Assembly: GCF_000021985.1 (NCBI RefSeq)
Contig: NC_011901.1
Coordinates: forward strand, 62,001-126,000
Direction of reading: 5' to 3'
DNA length: 64,000 nt
DNA from: Thioalkalivibrio sulfidiphilus HL-EbGr7
GTDB taxonomy: Bacteria; Pseudomonadota; Gammaproteobacteria; Ectothiorhodospirales; Ectothiorhodospiraceae
Shown: positions 45,474 through 56,031 of the stretch, piece by piece
Numbering within the stretch: position 1 is the stretch's first letter
Layout of the letters: every line of letters begins with the position of its first letter
Notes under the pieces: model-generated
What the model saw: the letters and a program-made list of their open reading frames with translations, nothing else
Database searches by the model: none
What the model was told of the DNA's origin: nothing
Program-made: the position numbers and the translations under genes

Positions 45474-48021
45474 ATGCCACCAAGCCTGAAGCCGGCCTTG
45501 TCGCTGGGCCCCTTCGCCCTGGGCCCCGCAGTGGCGTTGCTGATCCTTCTGTTGATCCCCATCCTGGTGTGGCTTACGGGCGCGGAACTGCCCCAGGTGA
45601 TTCCTGCCAGGCACATGGTGGCCTTCCACACGGCGGTGGAGATGTTCGCCGTGGCAGTGGCGATCCTGGTGTTCGCCGTGGGCTATCACGTGCTCGACGA
45701 ACACCGCGCCTGTGCCTCCTTGATGCTGGCCTGTGCCTTCCTGGCGGTGGGGCTGCTGGATTTCCTGCACCTGATGACCTACCCGGGCATGCCGGACCTG
45801 GTCACCCCCAACACCTCCCACAAGACCCTGATCTTCTGGCTGGCGGCGCGCCTGGTGGCCGCCGTGGCCATCCTGCTGTATGTCATCCTGCCGGCCAGCA
45901 GCCACGAGGAACGGGTGCACCGGCGCATGTTCCTGATCGGGGCCCTGGTGCTGGTGGCCGGTGTGGCCTACGTGGGCATCTGGCGGCCCCACTGGGTGCC
46001 GGCCCTGTTCCTGCCCGGCGAGGGTCTGACCAGCCTCAAGGTGTCCCTGGAGGCCCTGGTCATCGCCCTGCACGTCCTGACCCTGGGCATCATGGCCCTG
46101 CACCCGGAGATCCGGCGTCGCTCCGGCATGGGTCTGCTGGCGGGCGCCCTGGTGCTGATCATCGCCAGCGAACTGTACTTCATGATCTACCGGGAGCTCA
46201 CCGATACCCTGTTCGTCCTGGGCCACGTCTACAAGGTCATGGCCTACCTGCTGATCTACCGGGGCATGTTCCTGGAGAGCGTGCACCGGCCGGTGGAACG
46301 GCTGGAGGCCGCCCGCCAGGTGATCGAGGCGCGGGAACGCCGCTACCACCAGCTGGTGGACACCGCACCGGACGGCGTGGTCGTCACTGATGCGCAGGGC
46401 CGGATCTTGCTGGCCAACCGCAACATGGAAGCCATGTTCGGCTACCCGGCGGAGGAACTGGTGGGCAGGCCAGTGGAGTGTCTGATGCCCGAGCGCTACC
46501 GGGCCCGGCATGAGGCGCACCGGGATTCTATGGTGGAGAGCTGGCGACCCAGGGCCATGGGCAAGGTCGCGGACCTGGTGGGCATGCGCCGGGACGGCAG
46601 CGAGTTCCCCCTGGACATCAGTCTCAACACCTTCGAGGACGACGCCGGCAATCGCATCACTGCCTTTATTAGGGATATCACCGAGCGCAGGCGCCAGGAG
46701 GCGCGAATTCGGCACCAGGCCACCCACGATGAACTGACGGGCCTGCCTAACCGCCTCTTGCTGGCCGACCGCCTGGCCCAGGCCCTGGCCCACGCAGGGC
46801 GTCATGGGACCAAGGTGGCGGTAATGTTGCTGGACCTGGACAACTTCAAGCTGGTCAACGACAGCATGGGTCACCTGGAGGGAGATGCGGTGTTGAAGGA
46901 AGTCGCGCGACGGCTCACCGAATCGCTGCGCCGGGAAGACACCGTCGCCCGGTTCGGCGGTGATGAATTCATCATCCTGTTGTCCGACGTCGGCCGCGAG
47001 ACCGATCTGGCCGCCGTGGCTGGGAATATCCTCAAGACCTTCGAGCGCCCCATCCAGATCCGCGAGGGGCATGTGATCAATGCCAGCGCGAGCCTGGGAA
47101 TCGCTCTGTATCCCGACGACGGGACCGACGAAGAGACCCTGGTGCGCTATGCCGACATGGCCATGTACGAGGCCAAGCAGAGCGGGCGCAACACCATACG
47201 CCTTCTTCTCCGAGCGGCTTGATAGCCAGGTGCACGAGGAACAGCGTCTGGTGGAGCGACTCAAGCATGCCTTGGCACAGGAGCGCTTCCAGCTGCATTA
47301 CCAGCCCCTGGTGGACGTGGCCAGTGGCGAGGTCGTCGGGGCCGAGGCCCTGCTGCGCTGGCATGACGAGGAGCTCGGTCCGGTCTCGCCGGAGCGTTTT
47401 GTACCCGCCGCCGAGGCCAACGGCCTGATCGTACCCCTGGGCGACTGGGTGCTGCGCGCGGCCTGCGAGCAGGCGGCACGTTTCGCGGCGCAGGGCCTGT
47501 CCCTGCGGGTGTCCATCAATCTGTCCGCCATGCAGTTCCGCCAGCAGGACCTGGTGGACAAGCTGCGCGCCGCCCTTAATGCCAGTGGCGCGCCGCCCGA
47601 TCGCCTGGATGTGGAGGTCACCGAGACCGTGGCCATGGCGGACGTGGCCCTGGCCCGCCAGCAGTTGCAAGGGCTCAAGGCCCTGGGTGTGGGCATCTCC
47701 CTGGACGACTTCGGCACCGGCTATTCCTCCCTGGCCTATCTCAAGGCCCTGCCCATCGACCGGCTCAAGATCGACCGTACCTTCGTGCAGGACATCGGCA
47801 GCGGCCATCAGGCAGACATGATCCTGCGCGCCATCGTGCACCTGGGGCACAGCCTGGACCTGCGGGTGGTGGCCGAGGGCGTGGAGACCGAAGCGCAGCT
47901 CAGTTTCCTGGACGGCCTGGGCTGCGATGCCTACCAGGGCTGGCTCCACTCCCGCGCCATGCCGGCCAGCGATCTGTTGGGTTTTCTGGAGACCGGGCGC
48001 AGCCGGGTCAGGCAGCACTGA
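45474..48021 (+). pseudogene. MASE3-PAS-GGDEF-EAL protein split by a frameshift
   Basis: From ATG 45474 (GGGGAGA upstream): a MASE3 membrane sensor (about 1-280, with NTSHKTLIFWLAARL), PAS (about 300-410), and GGDEF with GGDEF motif plus RxxD (RRED). The first frame stops at 47222, just after SGRNTIR. The EAL domain continues in the +1 frame from about 47195: FFSERLDSQVHEEQ, EALLRW, VEVTET, LDDFGTGYSSL, VVAEGVET, so its catalytic residues are intact. One extra base between 47193 and 47203 restores the usual GGDEF-EAL linker (RNTYAFFSERL). Either an assembly error or a real split into a cyclase and an untranslated phosphodiesterase. Confidence 0.85.
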
Positions 48022-48081
48022 AGCACAGTGCAAGTCAGCCTGGGCCAGAACGCTGGCCGCCGTCTTCCAGAAGAAGCGTCA

Positions 48082-48152
48082 CCATAGGGCGGGCCATGCC
48101 CGCCGTTACCCGCAGGTTTGTGGTCAGCAGGCGGGCACGGCCCGCCCTATGG
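48082..48152. repeat. REP-like inverted pair
   Basis: 23-bp arms (48082-48104 and 48130-48152) with one mismatch; each arm is itself partly palindromic (GGCGGGC/GCCCGCC). Between the EAL segment and radC. Confidence 0.75.
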
Positions 48153-48212
48153 CTGAGCGAGGCAGGTCGATAGACCGCAGGCATCGCGATCGGCCTTGGC
48201 GCGTCTAGAGGG

Positions 48213-48884
48213 CTAGAGCAGCCCCCGCTCGGCGAACGACACCAGCGAATCCCCCACCACCACGTGATCCAGCACCCGGATGTCCACCAGGGCCAGGGCA
48301 TCGCGCAGGCGCCGGGTGATGGCCTCGTCTGAGCGCGAGGGCTCGGCCACGCCGGAGGGATGGTTGTGGGCCAGGATCAGCGCGGCGGCGTTGTGGGCCA
48401 GCGCCCGGCGTACCACCTCCCGGGGATGCACGCTTGCGCCGTCGATGGTGCCCCGGAAAAGCTCCTCGAAGGCGATCACCCGGTGGCGGTTGTCCAGGAA
48501 CAGGCAGGCGAACACCTCGAAGGGGTAGTCCCGCAGGCGCGCCGCGAGGAAACGGCGGGTGTCGTCGGGGCTGGTGAGGGCATCGCCCCGGGCAAGGGAT
48601 TCGGAGAGGTGCCGGCGGCCCATCTCCAGCACGGCCTGGAGCTGGGCGTACTTGGCCGAGCCCAGGCCCCGGGCAGAAGAGAAGCTGACAAGGTCTGCCT
48701 GCAACAGCGGGCGCAGGCCGCCGAATCGCGACAGCAGTTCCCGGGCGAGATCCACGGCGGTCTTGCCGGCGACGCCAGTGCGCAGAAAGATGGCCAGCAG
48801 TTCGGCGTCGGAGAGTGCCGCCGCGCCGCGGCTCAGGAGCTTCTCCCGCGGACGCTCGTCGGCGGGCCAGTCGGTGATGGGCAT
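48213..48884 (-). CDS. radC: RadC-family JAMM protein
   Basis: 223 aa with the N-terminal helix-hairpin-helix-like region ([21 protein letters not shown]) and C-terminal JAMM metalloprotease-type motif [14 protein letters not shown]. Annotated as a DNA repair protein historically; biochemical role uncertain. The radC-coaBC-dut-argB order is common in Gammaproteobacteria; here an MFS gene is inserted. Confidence 0.93.
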   Translation of the reverse strand: MPITDWPADERPREKLLSRGAAALSDAELLAIFLRTGVAGKTAVDLARELLSRFGGLRPLLQADLVSFSSARGLGSAKYAQLQAVLEMGRRHLSESLARGDALTSPDDTRRFLAARLRDYPFEVFACLFLDNRHRVIAFEELFRGTIDGASVHPREVVRRALAHNAAALILAHNHPSGVAEPSRSDEAITRRLRDALALVDIRVLDHVVVGDSLVSFAERGLL

Positions 48885-48911
48885 GAACGCACCTCCCTAT
48901 GCATAAAAGCG

Positions 48912-48984
48912 CAGATACAAGAGACAAGATACAAGAGGCAAGAAGGGAGGACAGCCCTCCTTTGTATTTGAATCTGCAACTTTG
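48912..48984. repeat. 7-bp repeat array (ACAAGAG family)
   Basis: Left arm ACAAGAG, ACAAGAT, ACAAGAG, GCAAGA in register; the right side is weak (TTTGTATTTGAATCTGCAAC). Between MFS and radC. Confidence 0.75.
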
Positions 48985-48986
48985 AA

Positions 48987-50291
48987 TCAGCCGTTCACTG
49001 TGATGTTCCGGCTGCGGGTTTCGGTAAAGAACAGGCTGGCGAGCACCGCCAGGCCGGCGAAGCCGAGCAGCAGGAGGAGGCCTTGGCGGTAGTCGGCCAG
49101 GCCGTAGACCGGCACGCCGGCGACCGTCTGCCCGTCCCAGCCCAGGTCCAGCACCCAGCCGAACAGGGGCTGGAACAGGGCCGCGCCCAGGAACAGGCCG
49201 GTGTTCACCAGGGCGATGGCCATGCCGGAGAGGGCGGGGGCGGTGACCTCCTTGGCCTGGGCATAGGCCACCACGAAACAGCCGGCGGACAGGCCCAGGG
49301 CGGTGAACAGCAGGTAGCCGGAGGCGCCCGGGCCCCAGGGCAGGAACAGGAAGGCGGCGCAGACGGATGCATAGGCCAGCGCCCCGCCGGTGAGCACCGG
49401 GCGGCGACGGCCCAGGCGGTCGGAGAAGCTGCCCGCCACCAGGCAACCCAGGGCGAAGGCGACCATGGCGGCGGTGGTGTAGCCGGAGGCATCACCCCGG
49501 CTCAGGCCGTGCACGTCCCGCAGCAGGGGGATAGCCCACAGGCCCACGAAGCCGAACAGGGAGCCGGTCACCCCGAAGTCGTAGACGAAGCCGGGCCAGA
49601 GGCGCCGGTGGGCGAGCACGCCGCGCAGGTCGGCAAGCCAGTGCTGCTGGCGCGGCGCGTGGGCGGGCAGGCCCTCCATCTCGCGCACCGAGGGGAAACC
49701 CAGGTCCTCGGGGCGGTTGCGCACCTTCCACCAGGAGGCCAGGGCCAGCCCGATCGCCACCACGCCCAGGGCCACGAACACGCTGCGCCATTCGTAGTGC
49801 ACCAGCACCAGGGCCAGGGGGCCGGTGGCGGCGATGGCGCCCAGGTTGCCGAGCAGCAGGGTGACGCCGCTGATGGTGCCGTAGTTGCGCTCGCTGAACC
49901 ACACGCTGTTGCTCTTCATGAGCCCCACGAACACCACCGAGACCCCGAGCCCCACCAGGAAGCGGCCCGTGCTCGCCACCGCGAAGGTCTCCGCCAGGCC
50001 GAAGGTGATGGAGCCCACCCCGGCGACCAGGTTGCCCAGCATCACCGCGTAGCGGGCCCCCAGGGTGTCCGCCAGCACGCCGGCGGGGATCTGCATGGCG
50101 GTGTAGATGTAGTAATACATGGCCGCCAGGGAACCCAGCGCGGCGGCGCTGATGCCGAAGGCGGCGGACAGGTCCCCGGCCACCACCCCCGGCGCCATGC
50201 GGTGAAAGAACACCAGCATGTAGGCCAGGATGAGCAGGGAGTAGATGGTCCAGCGCGTCTGCTGGAAGCGGGGCGGGTAGGTGTAGGACAT
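48987..50291 (-). CDS. MFS transporter
   Basis: 434 aa from ATG 50291 (MSYTYPPRFQQTRW). Twelve predicted helices; family motif DTLGARYAVMLGN after helix 2 and DRLGRRRPVLTGG in the second half. The N-terminus (FHRMAPGVVAGDLSAAFG) resembles nitrate/nitrite or sugar-phosphate type carriers, but the substrate cannot be assigned. Divergent from coaBC. Confidence 0.85.
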   Translation of the reverse strand: MSYTYPPRFQQTRWTIYSLLILAYMLVFFHRMAPGVVAGDLSAAFGISAAALGSLAAMYYYIYTAMQIPAGVLADTLGARYAVMLGNLVAGVGSITFGLAETFAVASTGRFLVGLGVSVVFVGLMKSNSVWFSERNYGTISGVTLLLGNLGAIAATGPLALVLVHYEWRSVFVALGVVAIGLALASWWKVRNRPEDLGFPSVREMEGLPAHAPRQQHWLADLRGVLAHRRLWPGFVYDFGVTGSLFGFVGLWAIPLLRDVHGLSRGDASGYTTAAMVAFALGCLVAGSFSDRLGRRRPVLTGGALAYASVCAAFLFLPWGPGASGYLLFTALGLSAGCFVVAYAQAKEVTAPALSGMAIALVNTGLFLGAALFQPLFGWVLDLGWDGQTVAGVPVYGLADYRQGLLLLLGFAGLAVLASLFFTETRSRNITVNG

Positions 50292-50370
50292 GAGGTACGC
50301 CGGATCGGATATCCGCGCAGCATACCTGATCGGGTGCCTGGGTTTAAAAACCTGACAGCGAACCGCCGGG

Positions 50371-50460
50371 CACGCGAAGGTTTGCGTGAACGGCGCCATG
50401 GTTTTTCCATCACAAGATTTTCCTTCGCGTCCTTGGCGCCCCCTTTGCGCCCTTTGCGTT
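50371..50460. repeat. 9-bp repeat hairpin (CGCAAAGG family), eroded
   Basis: Right arm (50419-50460) CCTTCGCGT, CCTTGGCGC, CCCTTTGCG, CCCTTTGCG; the left arm (50371-50399) is more degenerate. Between divergent MFS and coaBC genes. Confidence 0.7.
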
Positions 50461-50528
50461 CCTGCTTTTGACTTTCAGGCCAACAACCCAAGGTTCCCAA
50501 ACCCGCCGCCCGGCCATAGACTGATGGG

Positions 50529-51758
50529 ATGTCCACGCTTGCCCAGAAACGCATCCTGCTCGGGGTCACCGGCGGCATCGCGGCCTACAAGGCCTGCGAG
50601 CTGACCCGGCGTCTGCGCGATGCCGGGGCGGAGGTGCGGGTGGTGATGACCCGCTCCGCCATGGAGTTTGTCACGCCGCTCACCTTCCAGGCCCTGTCCG
50701 GGCAGCCGGTGCGGTCCGCCCTGTTCGACCCGGAGGCGGAGGCAGGCATGGACCACATCGCGCTGGCCCGCTGGGCGGACGCCATCCTGGTGGCCCCGGC
50801 CACGGCGGACTTCCTGGCGCGCCTGGCCCAGGGTCAGGCCGATGAGCTGCTGTCCACCCTGTGCCTGGCCAGTCGCGCGCCCCTGTGCGTGGCCCCGGCC
50901 ATGAACCAGGCCATGTGGGCCAACCCGGCCACCCGGGCCAATGTGCAGACACTGGCCGAGCGGGGCGTGCGCCTGATGGGTCCCGGTTCAGGCAGCCAGG
51001 CCTGCGGCGAGACCGGCGAGGGCCGCATGCTGGAGGTGCCGGAGCTGGTCGCGGGCCTGGAGGCGGTGTTCGCCACCGGTGCCCTGGCCGGCCTGCAGGT
51101 GCTGGTCACCGCCGGCCCCACCCGCGAGCCCCTGGACCCGGTGCGCTACTTGAGCAACCGCAGTTCCGGGAAGATGGGCTACGCGGTGGCCCGCGCCGCC
51201 CGTGAGGCGGGCGCCCGGGTGACCCTGGTCACCGGGCCGACGGCCCTGGCCGTGCCCGAAGGGGTCGAGGCGGTGCGGGTGGAGACCGCTCAGGAGATGC
51301 TCGAGGCGGTCATGGCCCGGGTCGGCACGGCCGACGTGTTCGTGGCCGCCGCCGCCGTGGCCGACTACCGCGCCGCCTCGGTGGAGACCCACAAGATCAA
51401 GAAGCAGGCCGAGCACCTGAGCCTCGCGCTTGAACGCAATCCCGACATCCTGGCCACGGTGGCCGCCCTGCCCGGGGGTCCGTTCACCGTCGGCTTTGCC
51501 GCCGAGACCCAGGACCTGGAGCGCCACGCCCGCACCAAGCTGATGAAGAAAGGCCTGGACCTGATCGCGGCCAACGATGTCTCCAACGGCCAGGGATTCG
51601 ACGTGGACGAGAATGCCCTGACCCTGCTCTGGCCGGGCGGCGGCACGACCCTGGAACGCCAGCCCAAGGAACGGCTGGCGCGGCAGCTCGTGACGGTGAT
51701 CGCGCAACGGATGGGAGAGGCAAATTCAAGATTCAATATTCAAGATTCAAAGGGCTGA
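50529..51758 (+). CDS. coaBC: bifunctional phosphopantothenoylcysteine decarboxylase/synthetase
   Basis: 409 aa. The CoaC flavodoxin-like domain (1 to about 190; GVTGGIAAYKACEL, PAMNQAMW, GSQACGETGEGRM) decarboxylates, and the CoaB domain (about 190-400; TAGPTREPLDPVRYLSNRSSGKMG, KIKK) ligates cysteine to phosphopantothenate. The last dozen residues (NSRFNIQDSKG) are encoded by the left arm of an ATTCAAA repeat, indicating the repeat arose at or replaced the original 3' end. Confidence 0.95.
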   Translation: MSTLAQKRILLGVTGGIAAYKACELTRRLRDAGAEVRVVMTRSAMEFVTPLTFQALSGQPVRSALFDPEAEAGMDHIALARWADAILVAPATADFLARLAQGQADELLSTLCLASRAPLCVAPAMNQAMWANPATRANVQTLAERGVRLMGPGSGSQACGETGEGRMLEVPELVAGLEAVFATGALAGLQVLVTAGPTREPLDPVRYLSNRSSGKMGYAVARAAREAGARVTLVTGPTALAVPEGVEAVRVETAQEMLEAVMARVGTADVFVAAAAVADYRAASVETHKIKKQAEHLSLALERNPDILATVAALPGGPFTVGFAAETQDLERHARTKLMKKGLDLIAANDVSNGQGFDVDENALTLLWPGGGTTLERQPKERLARQLVTVIAQRMGEANSRFNIQDSKG

Positions 51759-51832
51759 GCACGCCCGCTTGATGAATCTCATTGGATCCCCTGAAGCGAT
51801 CTCCTTTGAATTTTGAATCTTAAATTTTGAAT
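51723..51832. repeat. 7-bp repeat hairpin (ATTCAAA family)
   Basis: Left arm (51723-51752) of ATTCAAG/ATTCAAT/ATTCAAA units inside the end of coaBC; right arm (51803-51832) inverted and abutting the dut start region. Confidence 0.88.
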
Positions 51833-51839
51833 GGGACTT

Positions 51840-52292
51840 ATGAAGATCGACGTCAAAATCCTCGACCCCCGCATCGGCAAGGAGATCCCCCTGCCCACCC
51901 ACGCGACCCCCGGCTCCGCCGGCATGGACCTGCGCGCCTGCGTGGAAGGGCCGCTCACGCTGGCGCCGGGCGATACCCAGCTCATCCCCACGGGCATCGC
52001 CATCCATATCGCCGATCCGGGACTGGCGGCCATGATCCTGCCCCGTTCGGGCCTGGGCCATAAGCACGGCATCGTGCTGGGCAACCTGGTGGGCCTGATC
52101 GACTCCGACTACCAGGGCCAGCTGTTCGTCTCCTGCTGGAACCGGGGCCGCGAGCCCTTCGTGATCCAGGCCGGCGAGCGCATCGCCCAGCTGGTGATCG
52201 TGCCCGTGGTGCAGGCGGAGTTTCAGGTGGTGGAGTCCTTCGAGGAGAGCCACCGGGGGGAAGGGGGGTTCGGCTCCTCCGGGAGGCACTGA
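51840..52292 (+). CDS. dut: dUTPase
   Basis: 150 aa from ATG 51840, matching E. coli Dut (151). An in-frame ATG at 51831 lies within the repeat arm and is less likely. Motifs: [35 protein letters not shown] and C-terminal GGFGSSGRH that closes over the active site. Hydrolyses dUTP to dUMP. Confidence 0.95.
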   Translation: MKIDVKILDPRIGKEIPLPTHATPGSAGMDLRACVEGPLTLAPGDTQLIPTGIAIHIADPGLAAMILPRSGLGHKHGIVLGNLVGLIDSDYQGQLFVSCWNRGREPFVIQAGERIAQLVIVPVVQAEFQVVESFEESHRGEGGFGSSGRH

Positions 52293-52295
52293 GCT

Positions 52296-52382
52296 GAAGT
52301 AGGAAGTGTGAATTGGGAAGTGAGAAGTTGTGGTTTACTTCCGACTTCCCAATCCACACTTCGTACTTCAGTCCCTACTTCT
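52296..52382. repeat. 7-bp repeat hairpin (GAAGTGG family)
   Basis: Left arm GAAGTAG, GAAGTGT, GAATTGG, GAAGTGA, GAAG; right arm (52337-52382) inverted. Closely similar to 21144-21223, 31 kb away. Confidence 0.88.
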
Positions 52383-52425
52383 CTTTTACAATGGCCACCA
52401 AGCGTCGGCATCCCTCACAGGCTAA

Positions 52426-53322
<897 letters not shown>

Positions 53323-53328
53323 ATGGGG

Positions 53329-53401
53329 AAATTCAAAATTCAAAATTCAAGATTCAAAGCTGGGGCAATTCCTTTGAATGTTGAATCTTGAACTTTAAAT
53401 C
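53329..53401. repeat. 7-bp repeat hairpin (ATTCAAA family)
   Basis: Left arm (53329-53359) of four ATTCAAA/ATTCAAG units, right arm (53372-53401) inverted. Sits between convergent argB and the DUF4124 gene. Confidence 0.9.
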
Positions 53402-53408
53402 GCAGTGA

Positions 53409-54032
53409 TCACCTTCCCGCCGCCTTGAGTTCCCGCAGGCGCTTGAGATCGGCGTCGAACTGTTCCACCAGCCGCTCCCGTTCCAGCTGGCGTTCTTCCA
53501 GGTGCCGTTGCTGTACCAGGATCTGGCGCTGGGTGGAGGCGATGTCCTGTTCCAGGCCTTCCGGAATCTCGCGCTCCTGGGCGGCAAGCCGGCGGCGCCG
53601 TTCTTCCAGGTTCGTCTGCTGCTGTTCCAGGGTGCGGATCTTCTCTCGGGTGATGCTGATCTGGCTGTCCACCATCGCCAGGCGATCGTCCCGGGCGTTG
53701 AGGAGTTCGCGCTCGGTGCCGAAGCTTTGCAGCAGCACGCGGTCGCGGCGTTCCTGTTCCTCACGGGCCTGGCGCTCCGCCTCGGCGCGGGCCTGTTCCT
53801 GGCGCTGCTGCTCCAGTTCTTCCTCGGTACGCGCCCGCTCCAGGGTACGCACGGTGATGCCGCGATCGTCGAGCACGCGGCGTTCCTGACGCGCGGCCTC
53901 GGGCGGTGGTGAATCGGTGTAATGCACGACGCCATGCTCGTCGGTCCAGCGGTACATCTGGGCCTGGGCGGCGGTTGCCGCCATGAGGGCCGCGAGGCTC
54001 CCGACGATCAGCATGTTGCGTACAATGTTCAT
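53409..54032 (-). CDS. DUF4124 secreted coiled-coil protein
   Basis: 207 aa with signal peptide (to about AAQAQ), an N-terminal DUF4124 segment (MYRWTDEHGVVHYTDSPPP) and a long charged coiled coil (about 60-200). DUF4124 proteins are periplasmic and uncharacterised. Confidence 0.85.
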   Translation of the reverse strand: MNIVRNMLIVGSLAALMAATAAQAQMYRWTDEHGVVHYTDSPPPEAARQERRVLDDRGITVRTLERARTEEELEQQRQEQARAEAERQAREEQERRDRVLLQSFGTERELLNARDDRLAMVDSQISITREKIRTLEQQQTNLEERRRRLAAQEREIPEGLEQDIASTQRQILVQQRHLEERQLERERLVEQFDADLKRLRELKAAGR

Positions 54033-54076
54033 GGTTACCCCTGTGTTACGCTCTATCGCGCCCGCTGGATTGCGGG

Positions 54077-54871
54077 GTGCGACTTCCTGATATCCCAGCC
54101 TGGCGTCCCTGCACCTTGTCTATTCTGGACCAGACCCTGCTGTTCGTCATCGCCCTGATGGCCAATCTGCTCTCCGCGCTGTCCGGTGGCGGTGCGGGAC
54201 TGGTGCAGTTGCCGGCACTGATCTTTCTCGGCCTTCCCTTTGGCGTGGCTCTGGCCACCCACAAGGTGGCGAGCGTCGCGCTGGGCCTGGGCGCAACCCT
54301 GCGACACCTCAAGGAAAACACACTCGAGCGCCGCTTTACAGGCTTCATCCTGATCACCGGTCTGCCCGGAGTGATGATCGGCGCCAGTTTCATCCTGCAG
54401 GTGCCTGAAAGGGCAGCGGAAATCGCCCTGGGCCTGCTGACCATGGGGCTTGGGCTTTATTCGGTGCTGAGCCCCGGCCTGGGACAGGCTTATCTGCCGC
54501 GAAATCGCAGCCGGCGGGGTTACCTGCTGGGCGGTGTCGGGCTGTTCCTGATCGGGGTGCTGAACGGCTCGCTCACCTCCGGTACCGGACTGTTCTGCAC
54601 CCTGTGGCTGGTGTACTGGTTCGGCCTGGACTACAAGCGCGCCGTGGCCTACACGCTGGTGCTGGTGGGCATCTTCTGGAACGGTACCGGGGCCCTGGTG
54701 CTGGGCGTGCTCGGGGAGATCCGCTGGAGCTGGCTGCCGGCCCTGATCGCGGGCTCGCTGATCGGCGGTTACCTGGGGGCGAGCCTGGGCATCCGCCATG
54801 GCAACCGCTGGATCAAGCGCGCCTTCGAGGCGGTGACCCTGCTGGTGGGCCTGGGCCTGATCCTGAAATGA
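54077..54871 (+). CDS. TauE/SafE-family sulfite/sulfonate exporter
   Basis: 264 aa from GTG 54077; eight transmembrane helices. LLSALSGGGAGLVQLPALIFLG is typical (split: LLSALSGGGAG and VQLPALIFLG). Family members export sulfite, sulfoacetate or related organosulfur anions, which would suit a sulfur oxidiser, but the family is broad. ATGA overlap with the VanZ gene. Confidence 0.82.
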   Translation: MRLPDIPAWRPCTLSILDQTLLFVIALMANLLSALSGGGAGLVQLPALIFLGLPFGVALATHKVASVALGLGATLRHLKENTLERRFTGFILITGLPGVMIGASFILQVPERAAEIALGLLTMGLGLYSVLSPGLGQAYLPRNRSRRGYLLGGVGLFLIGVLNGSLTSGTGLFCTLWLVYWFGLDYKRAVAYTLVLVGIFWNGTGALVLGVLGEIRWSWLPALIAGSLIGGYLGASLGIRHGNRWIKRAFEAVTLLVGLGLILK

Positions 54872-55251
54872 TGCCGCACCGAAACCTCGCCTACCGGCTG
54901 CTGTTCGACGCCTCCTGGACGGGGGCGCGCCGGTTCGTCTTCTGGAGTACGGTGCTGCTGCTGATCGCGGGCAGTCTCATGCCCGCCGCCCACATCCCCG
55001 ACACGGGCCTGTCGGACAAGGCGGGCCACCTGCTGGGCTATGCCGTGCTGACCCTGGCGGGCCTGCTGGCCTATCCGCAACGGGCAGGGTGGGTGTTGCC
55101 GGGGGTATTCGCCCTGGGCGTGGCCATCGAGCTGGCCCAGCACCTCACCCCGAGCCGCAGCTTCGAATGGCTGGACATGCTGGCCAACGGCGCCGGTGTG
55201 CTGCTGGGCTTCGCCCTGGTGTGGTGGCTGAGGCGATCACTTGGCGATTGA
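54868..55251 (+). CDS. VanZ-like membrane protein
   Basis: 127 aa, four transmembrane helices, with the family pattern DKAGHLLGYAVLTL and PSRSFEWLDMLANGAGVLLG. ATG 54868 overlaps the upstream stop. Function unknown; VanZ-family proteins act at the envelope. Confidence 0.85.
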   Translation: MMPHRNLAYRLLFDASWTGARRFVFWSTVLLLIAGSLMPAAHIPDTGLSDKAGHLLGYAVLTLAGLLAYPQRAGWVLPGVFALGVAIELAQHLTPSRSFEWLDMLANGAGVLLGFALVWWLRRSLGD

Positions 55252-55258
55252 AGGCCCT

Positions 55259-55294
55259 TTCTTGTCTCTTGCCTCTAGCAACTTGCCTCTGGCG
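55259..55294. repeat. 7-bp repeat array (CTTGYCT family), one arm
   Basis: CTTGTCT, CTTGCCT, CTAGCAA, CTTGCCT, CTGGCGC. It is the reverse complement of the ACAAGAG family. Between convergent vanZ and pyrE. Confidence 0.75.
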
Positions 55295-55299
55295 CCTTC

Positions 55300-55941
55300 T
55301 TAAACACCGTACTGTGCCCTGTATGCCTCCACGGCCTTGAGGTGTTCGTCCAGGCCGCCCTGCTCGCGCATGAACTCGATGAGATCCCCCAGGGAGGCGA
55401 TGTTGATCACCTTGAGGCCGTATTCCGCCTCCACTTCCTGGATGGCTGAGTGTTCACCCTTGCCCCGCTCCTGGCGGTTGAGCGCGATGGCCACGCCCAC
55501 GGGCTCGGCGCCGGCGGCACGGATGATGTCCACGGATTCGCGGATGGCGGTGCCGGCGGTGATCACGTCGTCCACGATCAGTACCCGGCCAGTGAGCGGC
55601 GCGCCCACCAGGGAACCGCCCTCGCCGTGGTCCTTGGCCTCCTTGCGATTGAAGCACCAGGGCAGGTCGCGGCCGTGGTGCTCGGCCAGCGCGATGGCGG
55701 TGGCGGCGGCCAGCGGGATGCCCTTGTAGGCGGGGCCGAACAGCATGTCGAACGCTGCCCCCGATTCGCTGATGGCCTGGGCGTAGAAGCGCCCCAGCCG
55801 GGCCAGGTCGGAACCGGTGTTGAACAGGCCTGCATTGAAGAAATACGGGCTGATCCGGCCGGACTTGAGGGTGAATTCACCGAAGCGCAGCACGCCGCGC
55901 TCCAGGCAGAAGGCGAGGAATTCGGACTGGTAGGTTTTCAT
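55300..55941 (-). CDS. pyrE: orotate phosphoribosyltransferase
   Basis: 213 aa from ATG 55941 ([12 protein letters not shown]), exactly the E. coli length. PRPP-binding motif [15 protein letters not shown] and [15 protein letters not shown]. Pyrimidine synthesis. Divergent from the ExoIII/Crc-type gene, the same pairing as pyrE-crc in Pseudomonas. Confidence 0.95.
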   Translation of the reverse strand: MKTYQSEFLAFCLERGVLRFGEFTLKSGRISPYFFNAGLFNTGSDLARLGRFYAQAISESGAAFDMLFGPAYKGIPLAAATAIALAEHHGRDLPWCFNRKEAKDHGEGGSLVGAPLTGRVLIVDDVITAGTAIRESVDIIRAAGAEPVGVAIALNRQERGKGEHSAIQEVEAEYGLKVINIASLGDLIEFMREQGGLDEHLKAVEAYRAQYGV

Positions 55942-55943
55942 GG

Positions 55944-55982
55944 GGTGCAAGGTACAAGGTCAGAGGGCAAAGGTACAAGGGG
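55944..55982. repeat. 7-bp repeat array (GGTACAA family), one arm
   Basis: GGTACAA, GGTCAGA, GGGCAAA, GGTACAA, GGG in 7-bp register, directly upstream of pyrE; related to the ACAAGAG family. Confidence 0.75.
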
Positions 55983-56031
55983 GGGCGTGGCGACTTTCCC
56001 TTCCGTCCCTGTGCCAGTAAGCTGCGCAGCC

